Assembly: GCF_019551475.1 (NCBI RefSeq)
Contig: NZ_CP047159.1
Location: forward strand, 1,860,001 to 1,924,000
Direction: 5' to 3'
From: Prevotella sp. Rep29
GTDB lineage: Bacteria > Bacteroidota > Bacteroidia > Bacteroidales > Bacteroidaceae
Length of the DNA stretch: 64,000 nt
Shown: positions 1 to 6,248 of the stretch, in pieces
Layout: the number at the start of each line of letters is the position of its first letter
Position numbering within the stretch: the stretch's first letter is position 1
Program-made: the position numbers and the translations under genes
The notes under the pieces: generated by a model
What the model saw: only the letters and a program-made list of their open reading frames with translations
Told to the model about the DNA's origin: nothing
Databases searched by the model: none

Positions 1-146
1 AAATAGCCCGACGCACGAAGGAAACCCACGACGGCATCAAGATTCTTCACTTGAGGGTTGTTCTGGAGTATGCCCTCAAACTCTTTCATCAACGTATTCC
101 CACCACGGTTAGTAAAGAAGTGGGACGAGATAGGTATGTCTGACAT
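1..146 (-). CDS. N-terminal fragment of a PLD-domain/helicase-like protein (cut by window edge)
   Basis: Translating the minus strand from the ATG at 146 gives MSDIPISSHFFTNRGGNTLM followed by a segment reading LDAVVGFLRASGYF; the frame stays open to base 1, so only about 48 residues are visible. From memory, this start resembles the N-terminus of large proteins that combine a phospholipase D-like (HKD) domain with an SNF2-type helicase, often found in restriction or defence islands. Neither the HKD motif nor helicase motifs lie within the window, so the family call is an inference from a short match. The frame is also open upstream of this ATG for tens of codons, but no better start is visible. 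A structured leader (244-354) and a TATCTTTG box (435-442) lie upstream on the same strand. Confidence 0.5.
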   Translation of the reverse strand, partial: MSDIPISSHFFTNRGGNTLMKEFEGILQNNPQVKNLDAVVGFLRASGY

Positions 147-203
147 ATCTACGCAATAGATTTGAGCAGCGAAAGGACTATCTCGGATGATGATGGATTT
201 GAA

Positions 204-354
204 GAACCTAAGGACAAGAAAAGCGCAACTGACACTTATCTTAGTCCCTTGGTTCTCGCATACCCATTATACCAGATAAGCCGTCCACGCTATCGCGTAG
301 ACGTTAGTCTTATTAGGCGGTATAATGTCTGTTGAATTTGCGAGATTCAGGGAC
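204..354 (-). ncRNA. Structured leader RNA with mutually exclusive pairings
   Basis: On the minus strand four nested helices are visible: GTCCCT/AGGGAC (349-354 with 244-249), CTCGCA/TGCGAG (339-344 with 255-260), ATTATACC/GGTATAAT (319-326 with 266-273), and a 9-bp terminal hairpin with a GATA loop (282-303). The inner strand of the outermost helix is also part of a 12-nt segment (244-255) that can pair 11 of 12 positions, one of them wobble, with 204-215 (GAACCTAAGGAC on the plus strand). The two folds exclude each other, as in a riboswitch or attenuator. It lies between a -7 box and the partial gene starting at 146. I cannot name the RNA class. Confidence 0.5.
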
Positions 355-434
355 ATACCGAATAGCACTAACGCTATGTTATTATTTTTCCTCAAAATGG
401 TTGTTCGTCTCCGCTGAGGCGCACAACTCGAAGG

Positions 435-442
435 CAAAGATA
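435..442 (-). promoter_or_regulatory. TATCTTTG -7 element for the leader and partial gene
   Basis: Plus-strand CAAAGATA reads TATCTTTG on the minus strand, a full match to the Bacteroidetes -7 consensus TAnnTTTG. No clear TTTG -33 element lies at the usual 19-21 nt distance. Transcription would run through the structured segment toward the partial gene. Confidence 0.45.
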
Positions 443-548
443 CGATTTTTTTCTATTATATTATTATAATAATGTGTAAATTCAAGCAGATTTTTTAATC
501 TTTGTATAAAATACTCTCGTTCGACAATGAAAAGAAAATAACTTTTCT

Positions 549-745
549 TTTGCACTGTCCTCACTTATTCGTATATTTGACTGACGTCCAAGTTAGGCTG
601 CACTTCGGATATAAAAAAGAATGAGATTCTTTTTGTATTGTCTTCGGTTTGCACTAACTTTGACTGACGTCCAAGTTAGGCTGTACTTCGGATATAAAAA
701 AGAATGAGATTCTTTTTGTATTTCACTCAGTTTGCACTAACTTTG
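549..745 (+). promoter_or_regulatory. Three tandem Bacteroidetes promoters, ~83 nt apart
   Basis: Three TTTG...TAnnTTTG pairs occur in series: TTTG 549-552 with TATATTTG 572-579; TTTG 632-635 with TAACTTTG 655-662; TTTG 715-718 with TAACTTTG 738-745. Each spacer is exactly 19 nt. The last -7 box ends 15 nt before the ATG at 760, so the mRNA would have a leader of only about ten nucleotides. Confidence 0.75.
576..741 (+). repeat. Two direct copies of an 83-bp promoter module
   Basis: The segment from 576 recurs from 659 with few differences. Each copy starts with the tail of the preceding -7 box, carries TGACTGACGTCCAAGTTAGG, and holds a perfect 9-bp inverted repeat (AAAAAGAAT-GAG-ATTCTTTTT) just upstream of or over the -33 region, which looks like an operator or a hairpin. 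A more diverged relative appears at 41556-41663 upstream of rlmN. Confidence 0.7.
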
Positions 746-759
746 CACCGCAAATCGCC

Positions 760-1245
760 ATGGCTAAGAAGAAAAAGAAACATACGGAGGACTCGTCGGA
801 GCAGTTGCTCTTCTCCCCACTCGAAATGATTGGGGAACAGGAACAGGCATCGAGTGGCGAACCAGTGCAGGAGGATGCGAAGGAGACCACGAAGCAGTCT
901 GCCGACCTGCCGACCGTCAGCGACGAACCGGACGTGATTGACCCGGAGCGGCTGCTCACGGAGATGACGGTCGTCATGGAGTATCTCGACACCATCAGCA
1001 TCGGCAAATGCCGCATGATAGCCATGGAGACGGCTGCCCTCTGGCACAACGGCGTGAGGATGAACGGGCGCTACACCATCCAGAACATGCCCGAGCGGAC
1101 AATCGACGGCTACAAGTTCCTCGCACTCTACTACTGCAGTTTCTTCAAGGTGTTTCCAAACATGATGGACAAACTCGGACTGCCCTACGAGGACATCTGC
1201 CTGAAGGCGCTGGAACGATACAACGGGTATAAGCCGAAAAACTGA
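760..1245 (+). CDS. Conserved small protein of unknown function
   Basis: This 161-residue protein opens with a lysine-rich stretch (MAKKKKKH), then about 60 acidic, low-complexity residues, then a compact C-terminal part from about residue 66 containing GKCRMIAMETAALWHNG and a Tyr/Phe-rich segment with ALYYCSFFKVFP. There is no signal peptide, membrane segment or recognised motif. The start at 760 is chosen because it follows the third tandem promoter directly. It precedes ndk by 39 nt, so the two may be co-transcribed. I do not recognise the family. The basic tail suggests nucleic-acid or ribosome contact, but that is speculation. Confidence 0.75.
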   Translation: MAKKKKKHTEDSSEQLLFSPLEMIGEQEQASSGEPVQEDAKETTKQSADLPTVSDEPDVIDPERLLTEMTVVMEYLDTISIGKCRMIAMETAALWHNGVRMNGRYTIQNMPERTIDGYKFLALYYCSFFKVFPNMMDKLGLPYEDICLKALERYNGYKPKN

Positions 1246-1284
1246 TTAAGAATATCAATCATAACTACACTATAATATTATTTT

Positions 1285-1746
1285 ATGGAAACAACACTCG
1301 TATTACTGAAACCCAGTTGCGTACAGCGCAACCTAATGGGTGAGATTATCAACCGTTTTGAACGTCGCGGACTGCAGGTTGTAGGATTAAAAATGATGCA
1401 ACTGAGCGATGAGATATTGCGTGAGCACTATGCACACCTCGTGGACAAACCCTTCTTCCCTGCCCTCGCTGCGTCGATGCAGGTGTCGCCCGTAGTGGCT
1501 CTGGCGCTGCGCGGTGTGGATGCCGTGCAGGTGGTACGCACGATGACAGGTGCGACGAATGCCCGTGTGGCTGCTCCCGGCACCATCCGTGGCGACTATT
1601 CGATGAGCAACCAGCAGAACATCGTCCACGCATCAGATTCTATTGAAAATGCAGCCATCGAACTGAAACGTTTCTTCCGTCCGGAAGAGGTGTTCGACTT
1701 TGCTGCCGCACAGCAGGGATTCATCTACGGCGACGGCGAGATTTAA
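1285..1746 (+). CDS. ndk: Nucleoside-diphosphate kinase
   Basis: Ndk transfers the gamma-phosphate of ATP to nucleoside diphosphates through a phosphohistidine. The 153-residue length is usual for the family. The sequence begins METTLVLLKPSCVQRNLMGE, matching the beta-1/alpha region that normally reads RTLxxIKPDxV. The catalytic histidine is His115 in NIVHASDS, preceded by TIRGDYS. The region around residues 104-112 (DYSMSNQQN) replaces the usual GDFGxxxGRN, so the loop is slightly divergent, but the active-site His and the Ser/Asp after it are kept. It is cytosolic and lies 39 nt after the unknown protein, ending before a strong bidirectional terminator. The identification is secure. Confidence 0.96.
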   Translation: METTLVLLKPSCVQRNLMGEIINRFERRGLQVVGLKMMQLSDEILREHYAHLVDKPFFPALAASMQVSPVVALALRGVDAVQVVRTMTGATNARVAAPGTIRGDYSMSNQQNIVHASDSIENAAIELKRFFRPEEVFDFAAAQQGFIYGDGEI

Positions 1747-1763
1747 CCACCGACTGGGTAGAT

Positions 1764-1812
1764 ATAACAACGGGAGCCGCTTCTCAGACTGAGAGGCGGC
1801 TCCCGTTGTTAT
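1764..1812. terminator. Bidirectional terminator between ndk and the DUF4377 gene
   Basis: A long inverted repeat joins ATAACAACGGGAGCCGC with its complement, around a loop of CTCAGACTGAGAG. It sits between two convergent genes (ndk ends at 1746; the opposing gene ends at 1842). Confidence 0.85.
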
Positions 1813-1841
1813 ACCACATTGATCATCAGAAATGGCGGTCG

Positions 1842-2249
1842 TCAATCATTGCCAAAGACTTCCTCGCATGGCTTCTGTGCCGACCAGGACTCGTCGTAGA
1901 TTTTCATTTGGAAGGTCGAAGGGAAAGTGGTCTCCTTCTGTGTCTTGGAGACTACACGCTCCACCTGCATATAGCTCGACGCCGCATCCTGCACCCTCGG
2001 GTCTCTCTCATGCCATGTCACTTCCAAGACATATTCATATCCGGGCTCATAGACAAAGCCGTTGATCTCGCTCGCGGTCTTCCAGGCACCGTTGTTCCCC
2101 GTCTTATATATAAAGGTGGGGACCACCTTTCCCGTGAAATCGCAATAACAGGCACGCTTGGATGCCACCGTGATGACCTCCGTATCATCTGAACAGGAAG
2201 CGAAGAAGGCGGCGAAAGCAACTAACAACATGTACTTTACGATCTTCAT
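1842..2249 (-). CDS. DUF4377-type lipoprotein
   Basis: This is a 135-residue exported protein. The first 18 residues form a lipoprotein signal ending in FAS-C19. The body contains EPGYEYVLEVTW (about residues 67-78) followed by ASSYMQVERVVSKTQ, the pattern I associate with DUF4377 domains, which in longer proteins sit next to META or copper-resistance-type lipoprotein domains. Only the DUF4377-like part is present, so it is a short, single-domain member. It most likely sits on the periplasmic side or outer membrane. Biological role unknown. It ends in a shared bidirectional terminator with ndk. Confidence 0.75.
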   Translation of the reverse strand: MKIVKYMLLVAFAAFFASCSDDTEVITVASKRACYCDFTGKVVPTFIYKTGNNGAWKTASEINGFVYEPGYEYVLEVTWHERDPRVQDAASSYMQVERVVSKTQKETTFPSTFQMKIYDESWSAQKPCEEVFGND

Positions 2250-2322
2250 TTTCTCAATGCTTTCTTAGAGTTGACACTTGATTTGTTTCACTTTTCTTTG
2301 AGATGACCATCTTGTCTGCCGG

Positions 2323-2922
2323 TTACAGACTGTAGCCTTCTTCCCTGAGCCACTGGCAGAGCTCGTCCACTTGCTCCTTGGTGTTGCCCATATAGACGGC
2401 ACACTCTTTATGACCTTCCAACTGGGGCTCAACACCCGTCATGCCGCTGAGGGCTGACACGGTGACGAGTTCGCGGTCGGAAGCCTTGAGTTGGTCGCTG
2501 GCGAAGACGTCGCCGAAGAGGTGCGACTTCATGTAATAGTCGTTCTGCGGACAGAAGTCGTAGTCCCACGGAATGCCGCCCTCGAGCAACGTCTGCACCT
2601 CCGTTCCCTGCTTCAATGCCTGTGCCGCATCGTTCCAAATTTCCGGACGCTTCCACGGCTTGCCCTCGCTGTCGGCGATACCCTGAGCCTTGCGGTCGGC
2701 AAGCACCTTCTCAAGCGTGCCCAAGGCATTGAGTGAGCGGGGAAAACCCGTGTAGGCATAGAGTTGGGAGAAAGCCTCCTTCAGCTCGTTGATGGTCACA
2801 CCGCCATCCAAAGCGCGACGGATGGCTGGGTCAAGACGCCGCAAGTCGCCCTGTGCCTCTAAACAAGCACAGGCACAGAGCAACAACTGGCGGTCTGAAA
2901 GTGTTTTTTTCATAAGTGTCAT
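2323..2922 (-). CDS. Carboxymuconolactone decarboxylase family protein
   Basis: A 199-residue cytosolic protein with two AhpD/CMD-like halves, residues about 10-85 and 115-195. The first contains RRALDGGVTINELKEAFSQL and YTGFPRSLNAL, the second ASDQLKASDRELVTVSALSGM and QLEGHKECAVYMGNTKEQ. Enzymatic AhpD proteins use a CxxC pair; here the second half has only one cysteine at the corresponding helix (HKECAVYMG), so peroxidase or decarboxylase activity is doubtful. Such proteins are common in Bacteroidetes. It lies 48 nt downstream of tnaA on the same strand and could be on the same transcript, but no functional link to indole formation is established. Confidence 0.85.
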   Translation of the reverse strand: MTLMKKTLSDRQLLLCACACLEAQGDLRRLDPAIRRALDGGVTINELKEAFSQLYAYTGFPRSLNALGTLEKVLADRKAQGIADSEGKPWKRPEIWNDAAQALKQGTEVQTLLEGGIPWDYDFCPQNDYYMKSHLFGDVFASDQLKASDRELVTVSALSGMTGVEPQLEGHKECAVYMGNTKEQVDELCQWLREEGYSL

Positions 2923-2970
2923 CTGTTATTTTTCCAGTTTCTTAGTTCCGCTAACGCCATATAAAGCCTC

Positions 2971-4347
2971 TTATCCGAGACGGCGCAGCTTCACCGTGAA
3001 GTGGCGCATGAGCGGTGCTTCCCACTCGATGGCGACACCACGTGTGATGCTCTCACGACGGTCATATACGTTCTTCAAGGCTGCGGCGATGACATTCATG
3101 TGATTGTCGGTATATACACGACGGGCGATGCACAGGCGCAGCAGGTCGAGTCCGCCGAAACGGTTCTCACGGGTAACGGGGTCGCGGTCGGCAAGCATAT
3201 AGCCGATTTCGCAGCCACGGATGCCGGCTTCGAGATAGAGCTCGCAGGTCAGTGTCTGTGCGGGGAACTCTTCTTTCGGCACATGCGTCAAGACCTTGTC
3301 GGCATCCACAAAGATGGCGTGTCCACCTGCCGGACGCTGATACGGAATGCCATACTCATCGAGTTTCTTTGCCAGATATGCCACCTGATGGATGCGCGTC
3401 TCGAGCATTTCGAACTCGGTGTTCTCGTCGAGTCCCACTGCCAGCGCATTGAGGTCGCGACCGTTCATTCCGCCGTAAGTGATATAGCCTTCGAAGGGGA
3501 TGCAATAGAGTTTGCAGCCCTCGAACCACTCCTCGTTGTTGGTGGCGATGAAGCCGCCCATGTTCACGATACCGTCTTTCTTGGCAGACATCGTCATGGC
3601 ATCCACGTAGCTATACATCTCGCGGGCAATCTCCTTGATGGTCTTGTCGGCATATCCCTGCTCGCGGGTCTTGATGAAATAGGAGTTCTCGGCAAAGCGC
3701 GCTGAGTCCATCACCACGGGAACGCCATGCTTGTGGCAGAGCTCGCAGGTCTCACGGATGTTCTTCATGCTGACGGGCTGTCCGCCGACGGTATTGTTCG
3801 TCACGGTGAGCACCATGAAGGGCACGTTGCCCTTGTTCTCTACGAGCACTTTTTCGAGTTTTTCCAATGACACGTTGCCTTTGAACGGCACTTCCAACTG
3901 GGTGTCTTTCGCCTCGTCGGTGGTCACGTCAATCGCCTTTGCGTGGCGGCTTTCGATGTGTCCTTTCGTCGTATCGAAATGGGCATTGCCTGGAATGACA
4001 TTGCCTTCTTTCACGAGATACGAGAAGAGCACGTTCTCGGCAGCACGTCCCTGGTGGGTGGGAATGACATATTTCATGCCGAAGATGCGCTGCACGACTT
4101 CCTCGAACTTGTAGAACGAGGTAGCGCCGGCGTAGCTCTCGTCGCCCAGCATCAGTGCCGACCACTGGCGGTCGCTCATCGCACCCGTACCGCTATCGGT
4201 CAGGCAGTCGATATACACCTGCTCGGCTTTCAGTTGAAACACGTTGTAATGGGCTTCTTTGAGCCACTGTTCTCTCTCCTCACGCGTGCTTTTGCGCAAG
4301 GGTTCAATCATCTTGATTTTCCAAGATTCTGCAAATGGTAATTCCAT
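2971..4347 (-). CDS. tnaA: Tryptophanase (tryptophan indole-lyase)
   Basis: A PLP enzyme that splits L-tryptophan into indole, pyruvate and ammonia. The 458-residue length fits. The PLP lysine is Lys257 in MTMSAKKDGIVNMGG, and VVMDSARFAENSYFIK (211-226) carries the cofactor-binding region. Two features favour tryptophanase over the paralogous tyrosine phenol-lyase: HFDTTKGH (residues 123-130; the phenol-lyase has TTT here) and CEIGYMLADRDP in place of the phenol-lyase segment with its substrate-binding Arg. The C-terminal MRHFTVKL is also typical. It has a ~215-nt leader (from a TATATTTG box at 4564-4571) holding a possible leader peptide, which suggests regulation by attenuation. The identification is firm. 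Confidence 0.95.
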   Translation of the reverse strand: MELPFAESWKIKMIEPLRKSTREEREQWLKEAHYNVFQLKAEQVYIDCLTDSGTGAMSDRQWSALMLGDESYAGATSFYKFEEVVQRIFGMKYVIPTHQGRAAENVLFSYLVKEGNVIPGNAHFDTTKGHIESRHAKAIDVTTDEAKDTQLEVPFKGNVSLEKLEKVLVENKGNVPFMVLTVTNNTVGGQPVSMKNIRETCELCHKHGVPVVMDSARFAENSYFIKTREQGYADKTIKEIAREMYSYVDAMTMSAKKDGIVNMGGFIATNNEEWFEGCKLYCIPFEGYITYGGMNGRDLNALAVGLDENTEFEMLETRIHQVAYLAKKLDEYGIPYQRPAGGHAIFVDADKVLTHVPKEEFPAQTLTCELYLEAGIRGCEIGYMLADRDPVTRENRFGGLDLLRLCIARRVYTDNHMNVIAAALKNVYDRRESITRGVAIEWEAPLMRHFTVKLRRLG

Positions 4348-4462
4348 AGTATTTGCTTTATGAAGTTAATAAATAATGTATCGGGGAAATTGATAAAAAG
4401 AGGGGGCTGACCATGCAGCCTGACAACTCCGCACAACCTTTTCCGAGGCTGCACGGAAAGCA

Positions 4463-4540
4463 TTAAAGAGCGAATCCGTCACGCTTTTTAATATTCAAGT
4501 ATTTGTGTGAGATAAATCCTTTTGAGGTACTGTCTTTCAT
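4463..4540 (-). CDS. Possible TnaC-like leader peptide upstream of tnaA
   Basis: A 25-codon reading frame in the tnaA leader starts with MKDSTSKGF and contains HKYLNIKKRDGF. The segment KYLNI resembles the KWFNI core of Escherichia coli TnaC, with Tyr in place of the essential Trp12. Downstream of its stop are complementary GCAGCCT and AGGCTGC segments that could form a hairpin before tnaA. In Proteobacteria TnaC stalls the ribosome in response to tryptophan and controls Rho-dependent termination. Assigning that role here rests on position and a few residues, and the missing Trp argues against a strict homologue. The stop codon is also not preceded by Pro as in TnaC. Confidence 0.3.
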   Translation of the reverse strand: MKDSTSKGFISHKYLNIKKRDGFAL

Positions 4541-4563
4541 CCTTCGAGATTTAATTCGCATAC

Positions 4564-4571
4564 AAATATAC
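4564..4571 (-). promoter_or_regulatory. TATATTTG -7 element for the tnaA transcript
   Basis: Plus-strand CAAATATA is TATATTTG on the minus strand, ~215 nt upstream of the tnaA start and just upstream of the small leader frame. A convincing -33 element is not visible. Confidence 0.5.
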
Positions 4572-4646
4572 GACTTTTTCGTAAGAAATACAGCCTTTTA
4601 TCCAAAAAAAATCCTGCATTACTGATTTTTTTTCAGTCTCTTTTAC

Positions 4647-4654
4647 TATATTTG
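4647..4654 (+). promoter_or_regulatory. TATATTTG -7 element for the GT90-like gene
   Basis: A consensus TATATTTG lies 78 nt before the ATG at 4732, in the divergent region shared with tnaA. The -33 position is T-rich but lacks the TTTG motif. Confidence 0.5.
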
Positions 4655-4731
4655 TGCGCATTTATTGAACAAACATTCAAAAAAACATACAGAAATCTGA
4701 CAGCAGAGCCATCTGTCGTCTGTTGACAACT

Positions 4732-5709
4732 ATGAAACTACATCGATTCAAATACTTACTCAAAAATGGGAAGAACCCCAAATATAAGTATTATATCAAT
4801 GCCTATACGAAGACATATTTCCCCCATGTCTTGCTGCGACCATGGCTCGATGGCAAACTGAAGGATTTGGACAAGCGCGACGACAAGGACTACATCCTCT
4901 CACGCGTGGCTTACTACAACAAGCTTGCCGCTGACTGCGCGATTGACCAAGAGGCATGGAAAAAGGCGGCATTGCCTGTCAGAAGCCAGAAACGAACCCA
5001 CCCGTCGGTCTATTTCCTCGACACGATGGAGTATGCACGATGGTTCCCCAAGCACCTCAAATATGCCATGCTGCTCGGCGATATCACCGAAGTGCCCGAG
5101 ATACCGATGATTGTCAAGAGCCGACCCATCGAAGGCGACAACCGCAACTCGGTGGTCATGAAACTCGACAAGGTGCGCCACTTCGTCTTCCTCAACGACC
5201 ATATGGAGTTCGAGGAGAAAAAAGACATGGCAATATTCCGAGGCGGTATCAAAAGCAACAAAAACCGATGGGAGTTTCTTGAGAAATATTTCAGCCACCC
5301 GAAGGTGGATGCAGCCTCGACAGACGATGCCAAACCGGAATGGAAAGGACAACTGCTCACGCTGAGAGACCACCTGCAATACAAGTTCATCCTCTCGCTC
5401 GAAGGCAACGACGTGGCAAGCAACCTGAGGTGGATCATGTCGTCCAACTCCGTAGCCGTCATGCCCCGCCCCACCTACGAGACGTGGTTCATGGAGGGAA
5501 CGCTCATCCCCGACTTCCACTACATCGAGATAAAGCCCGACTTTTCCGACTTGATTGAAAAGATGGACTACTACATCGCACACCCCGACGAGGCAAAAGC
5601 CATCATCAGACACGCCAACGAATACGTAGCACAGTTCAAAGACAAGAAACGGGAAGACCTCATCTCGCTGCTCGTACTCGACAAATACTTCCGCATCACG
5701 AACAAGTAA
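4732..5709 (+). CDS. Glycosyltransferase family 90 (CAP10/LPS-modifying) protein
   Basis: A 325-residue cytosolic or membrane-peripheral protein of the CAP10/GT90 type, whose members transfer glucose or xylose to lipopolysaccharide, capsule or protein. Family signatures include IVKSRPIEGDNRNSV (about 128-142), MAIFRGGIKSNKNRWEF (168-184), a KFILSLEGNDVASNLRWIMSS segment (about 216-236) that forms the nucleotide-sugar site, and the PTYETWFMEG stretch after it. No signal peptide is present. I place the start at ATG 4732 rather than TTG 4723. It stands alone, divergent from tnaA, with no polysaccharide genes beside it, so the acceptor is unknown. Confidence 0.82.
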   Translation: MKLHRFKYLLKNGKNPKYKYYINAYTKTYFPHVLLRPWLDGKLKDLDKRDDKDYILSRVAYYNKLAADCAIDQEAWKKAALPVRSQKRTHPSVYFLDTMEYARWFPKHLKYAMLLGDITEVPEIPMIVKSRPIEGDNRNSVVMKLDKVRHFVFLNDHMEFEEKKDMAIFRGGIKSNKNRWEFLEKYFSHPKVDAASTDDAKPEWKGQLLTLRDHLQYKFILSLEGNDVASNLRWIMSSNSVAVMPRPTYETWFMEGTLIPDFHYIEIKPDFSDLIEKMDYYIAHPDEAKAIIRHANEYVAQFKDKKREDLISLLVLDKYFRITNK

Positions 5710-5822
5710 CGCAACGCAAAACTCACCCGAAACACCTGCATCGGCAGCACTATAAGACATATTTGTCATTTATTATTTATCATTTATCAAATAGCGAAGC
5801 GCAAAAGTAAGCGTTTCGCAAA

Positions 5823-5950
5823 CCAAATTCACTGAAATTGGTCACCAAATTCACTGAATTTGATGAGTAAATTCACTGAATTTGTTTTTTACAAGTTCAA
5901 CTTTCGCAAAGCAAATCAAGTTGAATTGGACACCAAATCAAGTTGATTTG
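5823..5950. repeat. Array of short odd-length palindromes (type 3)
   Basis: In the non-coding 5710-6248 region there are six consecutive palindrome-like units with a one-base centre: several CAAATTCA-C-TGAATTTG variants, one AAGTTCAACTTT, then CAAATCAA-G-TTGATTTG variants, about 20-27 nt apart. The layout mirrors the AAAAGTT-G-AACTTTT arrays at 22.9, 34.3, 41.3 and 50.7 kb, but with different arm sequences. No gene is visible in this interval apart from the candidate RNA at 6021-6135. Confidence 0.65.
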
Positions 5951-6020
5951 TTAATCGACGGTGGCGAAACGGGATGCAGAAAGTCTGACGATGATGGGCA
6001 GAAAGATGCGCTTTCCAACA

Positions 6021-6135
6021 ACAAAAAAAGGCTGTCTTCGCGACAGCCTTTTCCTTTTAATACAAAAACATTATGAATATATGATCATTTTACGCGAATG
6101 ATTTCGTCACACTCACATCCTCAATGGAGGATTCC
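6021..6135 (-). ncRNA. Candidate small RNA (~110 nt) with terminator
   Basis: On the minus strand a TATCTTTG box (plus CAAAGATA 6141-6148) with ATTG 20 nt upstream (plus 6169-6172) is followed at once by a hairpin of CACTC/GAGTG enclosing ATCCTC-CATT-GAGGAT. The transcript would end at a strong intrinsic terminator (stem AAGGCTGTC/GACAGCCTT, 6028-6050, then a T run complementary to 6021-6027). There is no open frame of note. The subtilase gene ends on the same strand 112 nt upstream, so this is a separate unit rather than its leader. Confidence 0.5.
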
Positions 6136-6248
6136 GAGTGCAAAGATAGGGCATAAAAAAATAACGTGCAATACCTAAAAATAGGGTTTTTTCATTTGAA
6201 TATGTCAGGGAAATATCCTCACATATTATATATAGGGTTGTTCGCCGC

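Noticed and set aside
382..564. Minus-strand frame of 60 codons upstream of the tandem promoters
   Set aside because: It overlaps the first promoter and the leader's -7 box, has low-complexity composition and no recognisable motif.
2971..4347. Tyrosine phenol-lyase instead of tryptophanase
   Set aside because: FDTT and CEIG-type segments follow tryptophanase; the phenol-lyase residues are absent.
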